A stretch of DNA of 64,000 bases from Tomocerus qinae (lineage: Eukaryota > Arthropoda > Collembola > Entomobryomorpha > Tomoceridae), in assembly GCA_020055645.1 (NCBI GenBank), contig CM034547.1, positions 22,282,513-22,346,512 on the forward strand, given 5' to 3'. The translations under genes were made by a program, and so were the position numbers. The notes beneath the pieces were generated by a model. That model saw nothing but the letters and a program-made list of their open reading frames with translations, was not told where the DNA came from and made no database searches. Every line of letters starts with the position of its first letter. Position 1 is the stretch's first letter. Positions 1 to 13,405 of the stretch are shown piece by piece.

Positions 1-3000
1 AATCACCTGTTTAAGGAACCCTCTGCTGAGACACTTTGTGGCAAGCGATGACAAATTCGTTCCAGTTACACTCGATTGCGACTGACCTCATGGGCAAACG
101 TTATGTAGTGTTCCACACTTTTCTTTGAATACAGAGTGAGTTCGTCCCATTCAATTCTAAGTACACAGCTCACACAAGTACACACTTATTAAACATGTTT
201 ATAATTCCATTAAACCCTTTACAAAAGTACATCCTCTATTATACGCTATACTAGTGACAGTTATTCAATTTCATGTAGTTATGCACGTACAAGTGTGGTA
301 TAAGAGTGAGGAATGAAGTGCAGGTGTTATTTATATGTTTGTACTCTTTTCATCTGAATAAATATCCAGCATTGAATAGTGAGCCTCACATGAGCTGAGG
401 AAGAACTCACACAACAACAATTAGGGACACGTAACAATTTTTAGTCCCTTCGAGTACTAATATGACATGACGTAAGGATGTTTTTCCTTTCCAAATTCGT
501 TTCCGATGCTAAAAATAAAGTATCTGAGTCGCAGCTGAAATATTCAGAGATTTTATCGAGTCTCTTATTAGTTAGTCATGTAAAATCCTTGATTCTTAAT
601 GAGAACTCATGCAGTTTGTAAAAGAACGTGAAGGTATTTGCAGGAGTAGTAATAGTATGTAAATAATGCTGTAGGTATAACTAATTGTAGTTAAATCCAT
701 ACATGTGTATGTATCATGTTCATGTCTGTAGTATTTCTTTCGATGCAAGGATTGATTCTGTTAATTGCATGTTAGCTTAAGATTGAGCCCATGTTTCCGC
801 AATACGAGTTTGAAAAGCGATAGGGATTAAGAGGCCTTGAAAGAAATGAAAGTGACCTACGACATGGAGTTAAGTAGGTAAATAGCTATTTAAATCTGTA
901 TATGCTCACTCGCCAGAAATCTGTTTTCTGTTACATGCAGGTAGTCTATTATAGAAATCTTAGTGCCAACACATGTACCTCTCTGTGTGTTTTTGTTGTG
1001 TGTGTCTGTGCATTGGTCAAGCTCCGTAGAACATGTCTGTCTGTTCATTTCCGATCCTTTGATGCGACTTCTTTGACATCTTCCACCCTACTTTCACTCC
1101 GATTATTCACTCGACCGTCTCAACATCATGTCAACCCTCCCAACTCTAATTATTACTATTCCTTCGTAAACCTACCAACTACAAACCACGACAAACATCA
1201 ACTTGTAATATCACTTAGGTACTATCTGCAGTTTTGTACTACTAATGACATCCACAACAACCATAAGCAGCTCCTATTTCTACCTACCAACACAAAACAA
1301 CGTGAACAAATTTACTTTTCAATGTAACTCAACTGTGTGAGAGCTAAAGAAGATACAGTCGTTGCTTTTCTTTTTCCTCCCACATTTTATGCCAAGCCAT
1401 GCTTAGCTTAACTTCACTTTGTGCTACGCTATTTCATGTCACATACCCACACACATTCAACCAAACACACAAATAAATACCAAACCTATAGTGTCAGGAA
1501 AGAAACCAAAACGCCAATGAATAATAATATCAATAGTAATAATAATTCTACATAATATGTATATATAGGTTAATATATAGTGTTTATATTTGTGGATTCC
1601 TTTTGGTAATTGTTGAATTGACTCAGTAACACTTATAGCTCATTTTTATATTACACAAGCAATTCACGCCATATAATGCAGATCAAAAGACAATTCCAAA
1701 TTTTATTATTAAAAATACTTTAGATATGATTTTGAAACTCAGGTTTAATGAAGACATTTGTTAAACTTAGTTTAACATTCAATATAGAGTTTTGACTTCC
1801 ACATCATAATTTTACTACCAAAGACGAAGAATATTGCGTTTGAAAGAAAGTCTAAGTATGAAACAGACAGAATGTTTTCATAAGCCAGTTCAGGCGTTCA
1901 AGAAGGCAAGAAACTTTTCCAACAGCACATACGCGTGATAGGAAGAGTATGGGACCCGTGACTTTGGAAATTGAATTAAATACAATTTAAAATCAACATC
2001 TATGCAATATCATCACTCTCTACTAAATTATACAACAAGTGAGTAGGCAGCTATCTAATCTTGAGTAGCTATGTTGTCTTTTGGTATAGATAAAGCAAAA
2101 GCTGAGTCTGGGTGACACTGCTGCACCCAAGCTGAACTAAAATCAAAAGTAAAAACAGTTTACTTAAGATTAGAGTTTAAACAAGCACTGCATGCATGTA
2201 AGTTGAGATTTACAAATTACTACAAGTACACAAACGAAATAATCATTGTAGATAATTGTAGGTAGAAAATGCATGCAAATGTACCACAGAAGTACTACAT
2301 GACTACCTACCTTTTTATTTCGTTTTGACATTTGTATAGGCCACCAACATAACCGAAGAGCATAAAGCAAGAAATGCTATTAGTATCTTGTGAATATTAG
2401 CATTAAGTTATTTGTAATATGAATTAGTAATTCGAAGGAAGGCGCAACGGAACGCTTTCCCTTGTCTATCACTTCTGGGCTGTTCTCTGTGGATAAAAAG
2501 AGCACTGCATGTTTTGTTTTGATGCCTAGAGCAATTAGGCAGACAGTCTGCATTTATACCTTTGTGGATTACATTAAGTGACGACTGACGAACATTTGGG
2601 TCAGCCCATGCACACGGAGACAATTGCAAGACAAACTTCACGATGGGAGACAAATTGCTATTTACGAAGACACCAACAACAACCCAGTCGTACATATTTA
2701 ATATCGTCTTTCTAGATAGAGAGCCAGGATACACTCCTATGTCTTTTTACTACAATACTTCACTCTGATCTTGTTAACTCTTGTAGGGTTCGGTGGACGG
2801 GGATAATTACACTAAACCTCTATGACTAAATTAGGTTATTTACTAACTGTGGAAATAATTACAAAAATTAGACTAATGTCACTTACTCCATGCACGTTAG
2901 GCACTAATGCAAATTGACGAACAGATATCTACGTAGTTAGATACACATCAGATAACTGTGCATGTACTTATGCTCCCGTATAAACAACATTCACATTTAT

Positions 3001-6000
3001 TATCTAAACCTACCTCTATATCACATCAATCAACCAACTCTCCTACACATAATATACCACTTCAAAATCTCATGGGGTGACTTGATGAAGTTGCCTTTTT
3101 ATTTACCTCTAATTTTCATTAATTTAATTACAGATACCGTTGCAACAACAAAAAATATTCATCATGATCGCCCACCAACACTAATGGTAATTGACACCAT
3201 CAAAAAAATCTTAAGACTATCATGTCTACACTTAATATGTCGATACCTAACATTTATACTTGTTATTAATCAATTGCAGAAAATAATGTTCATTACTGCA
3301 ATGAAAGGATTTAATATTCTTGAAGACCCACTTAATAAGACGCACAATTCTGATTTCTCACTTTGACTATAAGGGATTTTGTGAATATAATATTAGTTGT
3401 CAAACTTTATGTGTGTCCATGCACAACAATATATCGCATAGTCTGCATAGTAATTACATATATAGCAATGTGCATGCTAGTGCGTGTAAAATGGAAAAAC
3501 CTAGAATTCTCCACGCCAGTAGAGTATGATCTTTGACCATGCAGCAAGTTCATATGACAAAAGATATATTTTCTAATTGTTGCACATGAAATCGACTAAG
3601 TAGCTTCTACAAATCCTGTCCAAGGAATTCATTTGTTGAAATGTAACGGCTGAGCTCCCAGAGTCTCAAAGACATTTCCGCAGATTTCGCAATCAATATA
3701 AGTAAACCAGCCGTCGGATTTGCCAAGAAACTCAGGTGAGGATAAACTTGACATTTGAATGGACATATCTTGGGTATATATGACAAGTATTAAATAGTAC
3801 AGTACTAGTAGGATTCATGTACCTATTGACTTTGAATTTGATTTGAGACAGGACAGGAAGCTACTGATTCCCCTGAGAATTCATGAATATGAGTCGAGAT
3901 ATCTAAATTCAAGAGATTTTAGTACAGGAAGTGAGCTCTGCATGACACGTGTAATCTGGCCGTGTAAAAATGTGCAAAAATAATTCGTAGGATTCAAATG
4001 GATAAATTGACGGACGAGATTCAATGTCTTACTATTGCAGTCTCCATCCAATTCTCAACTCAACTTGGTTTTTACTTTATGCTCATTTTAACTCATTAAA
4101 GCCAAGAATAGCGTAGTATCTGAGGTGTGAAATTGGTAATTAATTGAGTCGTTTAGTGAATGGAACAAGAAGAAATGCAAATAGGATATTTTAAAACGGA
4201 AAACTGTCAGATGATTATAATTTTCCGCTAATAATACCAAAATAGCCCAGATTTACATTTTGAAGTCAATTTACTAGAGCTGTCATCACTAAGAAACATA
4301 CCGAAGAATTTCTTTGAAACCAGTTTAAGGGATTGTACAAAGTAATAAATTGACAAGTCTGAGAAGGATTTTAAGTAGATAAACAGAAAAGTTTCACATC
4401 ATCCCTGCCACTTAGTTGCCTGGTTAAAATAAAAAGTGATAATCCAGATAATAATAGATGTAAGAATTTACACGGTTGTCTGCGATCGTCAGAGCCACGG
4501 CCAGAGCGGGCCACGATCATCTAATCATAATGTAAAAAAGGCCAACCAAAAATTTAAGGTAAAGTAAATGCGGCAGAAAAGGAGAGCCACGCGGCTTGTT
4601 TTGTGTTGTTGGCAGACGAAGCGAAAAGATTGGAAGCACTGGAGCGACTAACTAAACTCCAATTCTAATTTAAAAATTGCATCGAATTCCACCTGTTGTA
4701 TTTTCCGTCTTTATTTCATTAGTGTAGCCCCTTGCAATGCATATATTCAAGGAGACACTATAATACATTATTTACGTAGGTTATAATGGTAAGCATTGAT
4801 TGTGGATAGTAAACGTAAGTGCACCTGATAGTGTCAGTACATTACATAGGACATTATGCATTTAACTATAAACAAATCTTTGCGACTCACTCAGGAACTA
4901 TTTATACCTAATAGAGTTGTATAGTTTATATATAATAGTAAGAATATCCTTTTTATTATAGCATAGTATGGGAATATATTGAATACTATCAGTTGTGTAG
5001 CTCGTCACGCCTCTCTGCTCTTATGGTGAGTTTTATTAGTGCTAACTCCCTATCTTCTATCTACGCAAAAATAAATTATTTTGTAGTTTGCATGCATTTG
5101 TAGCTCACTCACTCAGTCGAGCTTGTATCTGCAGTATTTATTTGATATTTCTGCCCCTCTGCAACAGGTAGCATTTCCATTGGAACAGTGCATGGGACGT
5201 GTGTAATTGTGTTTATACTATGTAGGTATCTTAAGGAAGGTAGTCGTAGTCTAACATTCTTTTTGAATTTGTTTTATCTTTATGGGCCAAGTGCAAGTCA
5301 ATTAAAGAGCTGAGGAGAAAAACTCAATACATAATAATACGTGAGTAGGGAGTATGTAGCTTACTTATTGTTACTTAACTTTACTTCCCAACAATACAAC
5401 AACTTTGTTAGAATCTTAAATGCAAGTACCTTCTCTTGTATATCCTTCCTATACTCGGATGAAATCTAAATTAAACGCATGTAATTGAAATTAACACATA
5501 GTCCGTAATACACATCACTTCCCATTTAAACACGCATAAAGTGGATTTCTACGTGCTGGTGATAACTTAAGGAGCTAAGTAACTAGTAGCGAACAGATTC
5601 TCAAATGAAGTTATAAAGTTCCTTATGCATACGTGAAATTCAAGTTTGACTCTCCACCGAGATGGCTTTGAAAGGGAATTTTACCATTTTGAGCGATGCA
5701 CATGATTCATATGCACTAAAGCATATTTATATCTTGGACGTATCAAATTAATAACAGATTCTGATAAGTAGGCAATGCTACTTCTGCATTTTGTGTTCTG
5801 CTTTATGTTTGATTTCAAGAGCGACTGTGTGGATGTCGAGCTAAAGTGGACACTGAGGTCAAGTCAAGTTTCTTGTGTGTGGCTCGCTTATAGTAATATG
5901 CGACGATGAGCCGACTTAAGCCGTCAGCTAGCTTTCAACAACTCCTGCCAGTTTGTCCTGTTATTCTTCGCTGGCCAAGCGCTGCGGTAGACTGAAGAGT

Positions 6001-9000
6001 GACGATCTGCCTGGCCTGTCTGTAGAACAGACCACGACACAACAAAAATACTCAACATAACATTTGCTTAGGTAATTAACTTACATACAAATCTACATTC
6101 TGCCTTCTTAGCTGCCCTGCATTTATTCCTGCCACGCCAAAATTTAGTGATACACACACAACTACTTGTGTGTCCGTCCTTTGTTTTATCTAGACCAAAA
6201 GATGAGGATTTATGTCTCTTTTGCATTGCTAATTGCAATTTTAGAGATTTCTATAACTATCTCCTACATTACTGCTTGTACTTCCATAATAGCTGCAATT
6301 ACTCTACAAAAATTGCATATCATTAAGTGTATCTACAACTCTATAAAGTGTAAATAAATATTTATCTCTTCGTGTAAAACTTTATGACAGCTACTTTTAT
6401 ACTAAAACCTATAGCGTGATTATGACGATACTTATTATTTTAATCTCAGTCATTTTTAATCCTGTATATGAGAAATAGGTAGATGGTTGGACATTTTTTT
6501 CTGTGAGTAAGAACTAATGTAGTAACTGCATGAAGGAGCATATCTTTTGAATTTCTGCATTTTGTCATGACTTTTTTTCACAAAGAAATGTGAGGTTAAT
6601 TAGCATAGTTGTGTCAGTGTCATGTCATTATTAGGAGCATGGTGCACGGTAGGAGTGATTCTGTTGTGCCTTATATGTAAAGTACAAATTGCGATAAAAA
6701 TGACATTCCTGAAAATGTTTTAGTGATTGCCTGTGATTAGGATAGGCAAGGAACCATTTAGAGCGGATTGTTTAAAAGAAAGAGAAAATAGTTTAGTTTG
6801 TTTGTTAAGTAGTATTATGTGTTTGGATAGATGACCCCATGTGGACACTCAAAGGAACATTGCAATGTAGTAGAAGTGGCAAAAAAGCTTTTAGAATAGA
6901 GTTGTAGTTGGAATTGAATTGAACAGCAGGACAGATGCGGAAACCAGTTAATAAGAGTAAGGCTAAATAGTTACTTTAGATGTACATAGTGGCGGATAGT
7001 CAAAGAGTAAGATGAGGTTTGCAAGATATTAACTATGCGTTAAATAGTACAAGTTTAGATTAAAAGTTAAGAAAAGTAATCTAGAAGTGAGTTTAGTATA
7101 TTTTAGCTAAGAAACAAGATAAAGTGCCCTTGGCATGGATAAAAGTAAGATTGAGCTCATGTTTATAGGTAGATGATTAGTGTAAAGGTAAAAACTATAT
7201 TCATTCTAGGCAAAATGTATAGTTGTAGTAGAATATGCGTATGTAGGATAGGAGCATGTTAATTTGAGATTTATTTATAAATGTGAATCTCAGAAAGGAA
7301 GAGTAGAGAGAATGTAAAAGTCTGTTGCATGTGGCATGTTCACTGTAAGTTAGGGAATGCTCACCAATAAGGTAGACAAACAAGTTGTTTTCTCAAGTCA
7401 GATCCAGAAGAGAGTTTAGCTTGGTAAGATGAGACATGACATGACTCGAACTGGCAGGAGTACAAAGTACACACAGCGTAAGTATGCATGCTGAAAAGCC
7501 ATTAAGATCACTTTCAGCTACTGTTTCAAATAATTCCTAATGAAATAAAGTCCGGAGAATGGAACACACATGCTTACATATAAAATAAGTCAAGAGTGTC
7601 TACCGGAAACCTTCATTAGCGTCAATGTCGTGACTCTCCTCTCTTCGACCATTTCATTCCCAGCTTTATTTATGACATTACATCACATATTATTATATGG
7701 ATATAATAATATAATATGTACTAGTTCTCCCCAATCAATTTACCTGGGGGAAGAGTGCCAAGATCTGACTACTGACTGCCAATGAAATAAAATAAGTGAA
7801 GGAGTCGAAGCAGCAGGAAGAAATTCTCTCAAATCAATCCACGTTCTACGATAGTAAATGAATGCATTTTTATATCAGCACGGCTGCTTGCATCTCAAAC
7901 AAAACTTGTACGCATTAGTTAACTTGCTTTAATCCTTTTTCACTGAACAAAATGCTGAATGTGCTAAGGTATCTTTGGTACTGATTTGTATTTGCATTAA
8001 ATACATCGTCGCCTTAGGTAGCAATACAAAAATCTCAGTTCTGTTCCTATTCTGAAAAGAAACTACACCAACACCTTTTTGTGAGCACAAAATACCAGGA
8101 TGCTAGGAGCTAGCTAATAGATTACATTAGAGAAGTACTTACAATTATGTACTAGTATGAATATATCAGGTAGGGATTGAGAGTTCAATGCTTGTGTATA
8201 TAGTATAAGAATCTATTGTAAATAACAATAATGTAACAATCTACATACGATATTATAAAGACAGGACAACAGGATTGAAAGATAGAATCGAGGATTGAGA
8301 ATTACCTAACGCTAAAACTAATATTAAGTTAAGAAAAGAAATCAAATCAAATCAGGATCTTTCAAATGCTTACGGAGCTGACTGTGACTCAAGTATGTAA
8401 TGGCACAAAACTCTACGTGCTCCTATAGTTCTCGTAGCAGACAAAAACAACTAATACATGTACTTATAATGAAATTTAATGAAACTAAATGAGCCGAGGT
8501 GACTTATAACCCGACTTTTGCCTTTCCGTCGGAAGCTTCACTGTTTTCTTTAACGGTTTTTATGTCCGTCTGTCGGTCTTTAATATAATACGTTGGTAAG
8601 GAAGAGCAGACTGTGCAACTACATTCACTTGGCTACCATTGCATTCAATTCAGTTCCTTTACTTCACATACCTACATACTCGCAGAACACACTTGGTTAC
8701 CTACTCTCTTGCATATTATTGTATCTGTAATAGTAATGGCAATAGTCCATGTCCAAAGAATGAAGGCCAGACTAAGCTAAACTGGACTGGGCTATTACCA
8801 TTACCATTAACATTACCATTAACATTATTATACCTATTGCATTACATTACACGGCATTATTTGACGTTTCTTACTCGTTAGTTCACTAATACTACTGCTC
8901 CTATTCCATCTACTCGATTAGATAATAGCATCTCCTCTTCTTTATTACACGTCAAATGGATGTACTCTGTTCTGGAGGTAACTAGCTTTTTTCGTGATAT

Positions 9001-12000
9001 ACTGAGTTGATTTCTCCGATCTTTTATTAGCCATGCCACTTTATATACAAGTCTCCCTCACCTTCTCTAACACTACATAAATATACTCCCAAACCTACTA
9101 CCTTTTTGTCAGAGGAAGCAAACCTGCATGCCATGCCACTACCACGGGAGGGAGAAAAAACATTTCATTACGATCATCCTGCTCTACCAGAATTTCTTAT
9201 GAATTAAATCCTACAACAGATTTACATTTACCTACCTAGCTACGAATAAAATATTCCAAATTGATACGTATTGATTTTGTTCATTATTTATATAGTTTTA
9301 ACTTATTTTAATATCTATATAGAATGCAGATAATTCCAATTTTGTTAAAAACCACAATGTAATATTCCATCAGAAAATACGCATCTACATTGTGTATGTT
9401 AAATAATGTGGCTTTTGAAGTTTAAAGGAGTTTTGAAGGTGTGCGCACGTTTAGTAGACATATATTTGTACTTATTTCAATATAGTGCATTACATTGGGA
9501 GTTAAGTACAGAAGAGTACACACAAAAATGTGTACATGGATAGTGTTTGTTTTTAGTGTCCCATTGTTAGCCTGCATTCTGATGTGCATCCCGTACGGGC
9601 TAGGGAAGAAACTATATAGATTCACGCTAGAGTAACCGCAGCCATCTGATATGAGAGAGAGCACAAGGTATTTGTACTTTAATCAAACCCTTCATTATCC
9701 TATCCTACTTAATGGGGGTTAATGATTATTACTCCCATTCTCAATTAAATCACGTCACTAGCTGCAACTATAACTATTTATACGAAAATGCTCAATGGGA
9801 CACGATTTGATTTCGTCTCATAGAGCCTAGCCTATGAAACTACTCTGTAATTAAAATATATTTCACGTGAATTAAGCCCATTAGAAGCGATAGCTAACAG
9901 TTTACACCTATTTAAAAGGACATGTCGTAATTTGTGTGAATTTACATAGCTTTTCTATCCACTCTGCCCTTTCATTTTGTTAAATTAGGAACCTGCCTCA
10001 AATCACTTAAGCAATTTCACATGCTAGTTTCTTAAGTACATAACGAGACATTCTAAACAGTGATTATCAAAGGAAACGGTGCCTATTCGCAAATATTTTA
10101 TTGCCGCCTGTTAAAGAGAGGTTTAATAAGAGGCTGAAGCAAAATCCAAGAGTTCGGTCTGTTTCAAAGAAAATTGTCGTAAAAGAAATAGTCAACACTG
10201 AAAACAATAAAAATATGAATTCTAAATTGTACCATATGGCAAAAGTTGGAAGATAAATATAGGTAGTCAAAGTAAACTGGGGAACCTAATGCAAATAAGA
10301 ATGATTTAGTACACTTAGATTGCTGTAAATGCATTATTAAAATCCATGGACAGGCTTCCTGTGTATTTACACAGGGGAATCTCCTATAAATGAGTACTGC
10401 AGCCATCAGGTTATTCTAATAATCATCCGTAGCACTCAATCATCCTAAAATAAAAGTAAATTATATAGACAGGAAGATTAATATTTTATGTACAGAGCTA
10501 GGCGTAAAAAATGAAGGCAGAGATAGGTACAGTACTAGAAAACGGACAGAGTTTTAGTTTTAACTTCAGCTTTCTCCTTTGAGTCACAACTTATTCTTTT
10601 ACATTCCCATTTCTCTAATAATCATAACCACTGTGTATACAACATCCTATTCAAATTTAGAATAAGCTAATTATTGATGACTATACGGTACAAGCTACCT
10701 GTATATGGTGGATATGTTGGTTTATTTGTTTCTATTTGAAATATAGAGCAAGGAACTCATTGATCTACAATTTCATTTTGACTTTTTAACTAATAAAAGT
10801 TAAAAAATATTGATGACTAGAGCGGAGGGAAAAGTCCCGTCCTTGCTTTGACTGTAAACAATAGGAAATTAACGAGACAATTGGCAACGGATGCCTACTC
10901 CACTCTGCTATTGCAAAAAACTCAAGTAGTAAATACGTACCTACCTACATTGGCTATTTATCTATTTCTTGTACATTTACTTGGATATGCATGAAAGGGA
11001 TATGAATATTAATTAGAAATACACGCAAATGATGACTGCATTTTATGTTCTATAACACAATAACAAATTTTTGAATATTGTCATAAAAATAATTGTAATT
11101 TATAGTAGTGCTTACTACTGTTAGTATGCTTAATATTAATATTCATAATGATTCATTATGAACGCAAGCCACAATGCTAACTGTTTAACATAGGACATAA
11201 ATTAAATATTTGCACGTTAGCCAGAGTGGATTTTGCGGTTGCTCTACTGAACAAAAGGGAAATTTTGATAACCTTTAAATCCAAGTTTAGTACGATGATA
11301 AAGCGCAATCGGAAGAGATAGACGCTCATGTAACCTAACGCAATAAAACTAAACGATAGAAATAGATAAGTTGGGTATGCAGGTATCGTAGTGTAATTAA
11401 ACAAGTAGTAAATATCAAGTAGTAGATGCACATCAATTTAACTGTATTAATGCGATATGCTCTTTTTGTTCTTTCCTGCAACAAAGTGCATGAAGACGCA
11501 TCGCGCTCTGATATCTCGGCGATATCGGCAACACAAACAAATGATATAAGAAAATAGCTGCGGACGTTCCCAAGAAGTCGTAAATTAGAGAAATATGTAA
11601 GTATTATGAGTTTCTTATCGGGACTCTGCATTTCAACCTTTTTCAGTACGGCCTACGTAAGTAAGGCATATTTAACTACCTAAATTCTTTGGTTTATTAC
11701 ATAATATTTGTTAATGGGCCACGTGGACAAAAAAATTGTATTTGCAATTCTGTCAGTTTGTCATTGGGTCTGAAATTTTCTTGTTTTCCAATTCAGTGCA
11801 ATATCTGAAAAATCTCAAGGTTTAAATATGATGTAATTTAATGGACTAATTTAGCAAGATATTTATGGATGGAATGGCAGACGTATGAAAATGATGGCAT
11901 TTTAATAGCGTCGTTAATACACTCTTAATTATGATTACACAGTCTTCCTAATCATGTCGTCGAAAACGGATTATGCCAAAATAGAATGATAAAGGTTACT

Positions 12001-12003
12001 AAC
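1..12003. other. Gene-poor DNA, probable large Sox intron
   Basis: I see no supportable gene here. The open frames are short, AT-biased and lack recognisable domains or paired splice sites. On the minus strand this stretch lies directly downstream of the Sox exon at 12004–12484, which ends in a splice donor, so it should be intron. I looked on the minus strand for the second half of the HMG box (the usual W, DRRP and EHPNYKYRPRR-like run) and did not find it. Small tracts of ATTAC-like units occur near 8799–8860, and TACCTAC/GTAGGTA words are scattered throughout. Confidence 0.6.
8799..8860. repeat. Imperfect ATTACC/ATTAAC microsatellite
   Basis: Tandem six-base units of the form ATTACC and ATTAAC, degrading into ATTATT and CATTACATTAC. 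It lies in the Sox desert. Similar ATTAC-unit tracts recur near 13381 and, in the reverse sense, near 26763. Confidence 0.7.
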
Positions 12004-12484
12004 CCAAAAGCTTGCTTAAATCAGCATTGTGCAAATCCGGGTTTTCATCAGCCAATCGTTTCCTCTCGATTTTCGCCCAAACCATGAAAGCATTCATCGG
12101 TCTTCGGATCCGTTGCTCTTTCTTAGGCTTTTCCATGGGGCCATTAGATCCGTTCATTGTTAAATGATTCGCAGGCATGATATGCTGTGGCAGATGGAGA
12201 GCATGTGCGTTATTATGATTGTGGGCATGATTGGCCGCTTGTCTGGACCACTCCAGTTGCTGAGACATCGTGGGCCCCGCTCCCGGGTGTTGTGCTTGGT
12301 GTGCAAACATATGGGCATGATGATGTTGATGGTACGCTTGCTCCGAAAAGTTGTTCATGTTGTTCCCAGCTCCGTTTGTGGTAGTCCCATTCGGATTCTG
12401 TCCTCCCCCACTATTGGCCACACTCCCTCCACCACCAGCCACAGAAAATCCGAAGTCACTCTTGTATTCCTTATATTCTTCCAT
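12004..12484 (-). CDS. SoxF-group (Sox15-like) transcription factor, first coding exon
   Basis: This exon encodes the N-terminus and first half of the HMG box of a Sox transcription factor, a nuclear DNA-binding regulator that bends the minor groove. The ATG is at 12484. Residues 1–124 are low in complexity: a Gly/Ser/Asn-rich run, then His-, Asn- and Ala-rich segments and [10 protein letters not shown]. The HMG box starts at about residue 125 with [12 protein letters not shown] and continues [20 protein letters not shown] to SKLLG. The IERK and [11 protein letters not shown] variants match SoxF (Drosophila Sox15, vertebrate Sox7/17/18) better than SoxB, C, D or E. Coding stops after the first base of the final Gly codon at donor GTTAGT (12003–11998), giving a phase-1 intron inside the box, as in many Sox genes. 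The rest is not found downstream in the window, so the gene is partial. A paralogous SoxF gene cannot be excluded. Confidence 0.88.
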
Positions 12485-13380
12485 AACGAGTCCTTGAGGT
12501 AGAGATTTAGATTTATCCGTGTAAAATATTCAACGAATATACCTACTGAAATCAACTTGTTTTAAACTGTCAACCTCAATAAGTAGCCGAGTTTATTTGG
12601 AACAAAAGAGGCCGATAATATTTATTACTAATTAAACCCAATGTTGTCCACCCCGGATATAAAATGAGTTATTTGCAAGCTGAGCTGAGCTGATTTGGTT
12701 AAATTAATTATTGATACGTAACATATATTAGAGTATACAGACCCGGATACCCTGCAGTTTAAGTTCTGTTTACAAATTGTCAAACACAACAAACTATCAA
12801 ATTGAGAGCACAATGTCGATGACTTAATAATCCGTTCAAACTATAGTAGCAACTATACACACGTATATCTCACGTAATAATTACACATGTCAAGTGAATC
12901 AATGAAATATAATATTCCGAGTACCTATTAGCAATTCTCATTCTATCAGGGTTCAATAAACACAACCGGAAATGTAGTATTCGATAATAAAATCGTAGAG
13001 AGTCTTACTAATTCACAAAATGTTGTTTCACACTAACTTACACAGTTCAGTCCGATTTGAAACACGAGGAGTATCACCGATGTGAAAAGCTTGTTTGAGA
13101 AAAGTCTATAAGTTTGTATCTACCTGACCGAGTCGGCTGTAGGTAGATGGGATGAATGAATGTTATTGATAGACAGAGAAAAGGTTCGGTTGGATGTAGA
13201 CGGAGAGTAGTCCATGAGCAATATTATAATACTCTGTCTCATGTACAGGAGTAGGTTACTTATCTGTGTGTTTATGTTCTGTTGTGCCAAGTGCGAGCGA
13301 CAAACTTAAACTGAGAAAGGTTCTTAGGCTGACTCGCATACCCCCATAAAGTTTCAATAGCAGTGTGCAAGAATTATATG

Positions 13381-13405
13381 ATTACATTACATTACGTACA
13401 TTACA
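13381..13405. repeat. ATTAC pentanucleotide tract
   Basis: Several successive CATTA/ATTAC units. It is a short microsatellite in non-coding DNA, with the same unit family as the tract near 8800. Confidence 0.6.

Noticed and set aside
902-1327. 141-codon open frame on the plus strand
   Set aside because: The translation is a patchwork of Cys/Val, then Thr/Asn/His-rich sequence with no domain, splice context or conserved motif. It reads through CA-rich non-coding DNA.
12164-12502. Two plus-strand frames opposite the Sox exon (12164–12502 and 12187–12384)
   Set aside because: They are antisense shadows of the Sox coding exon, kept open by its GC-richer composition.
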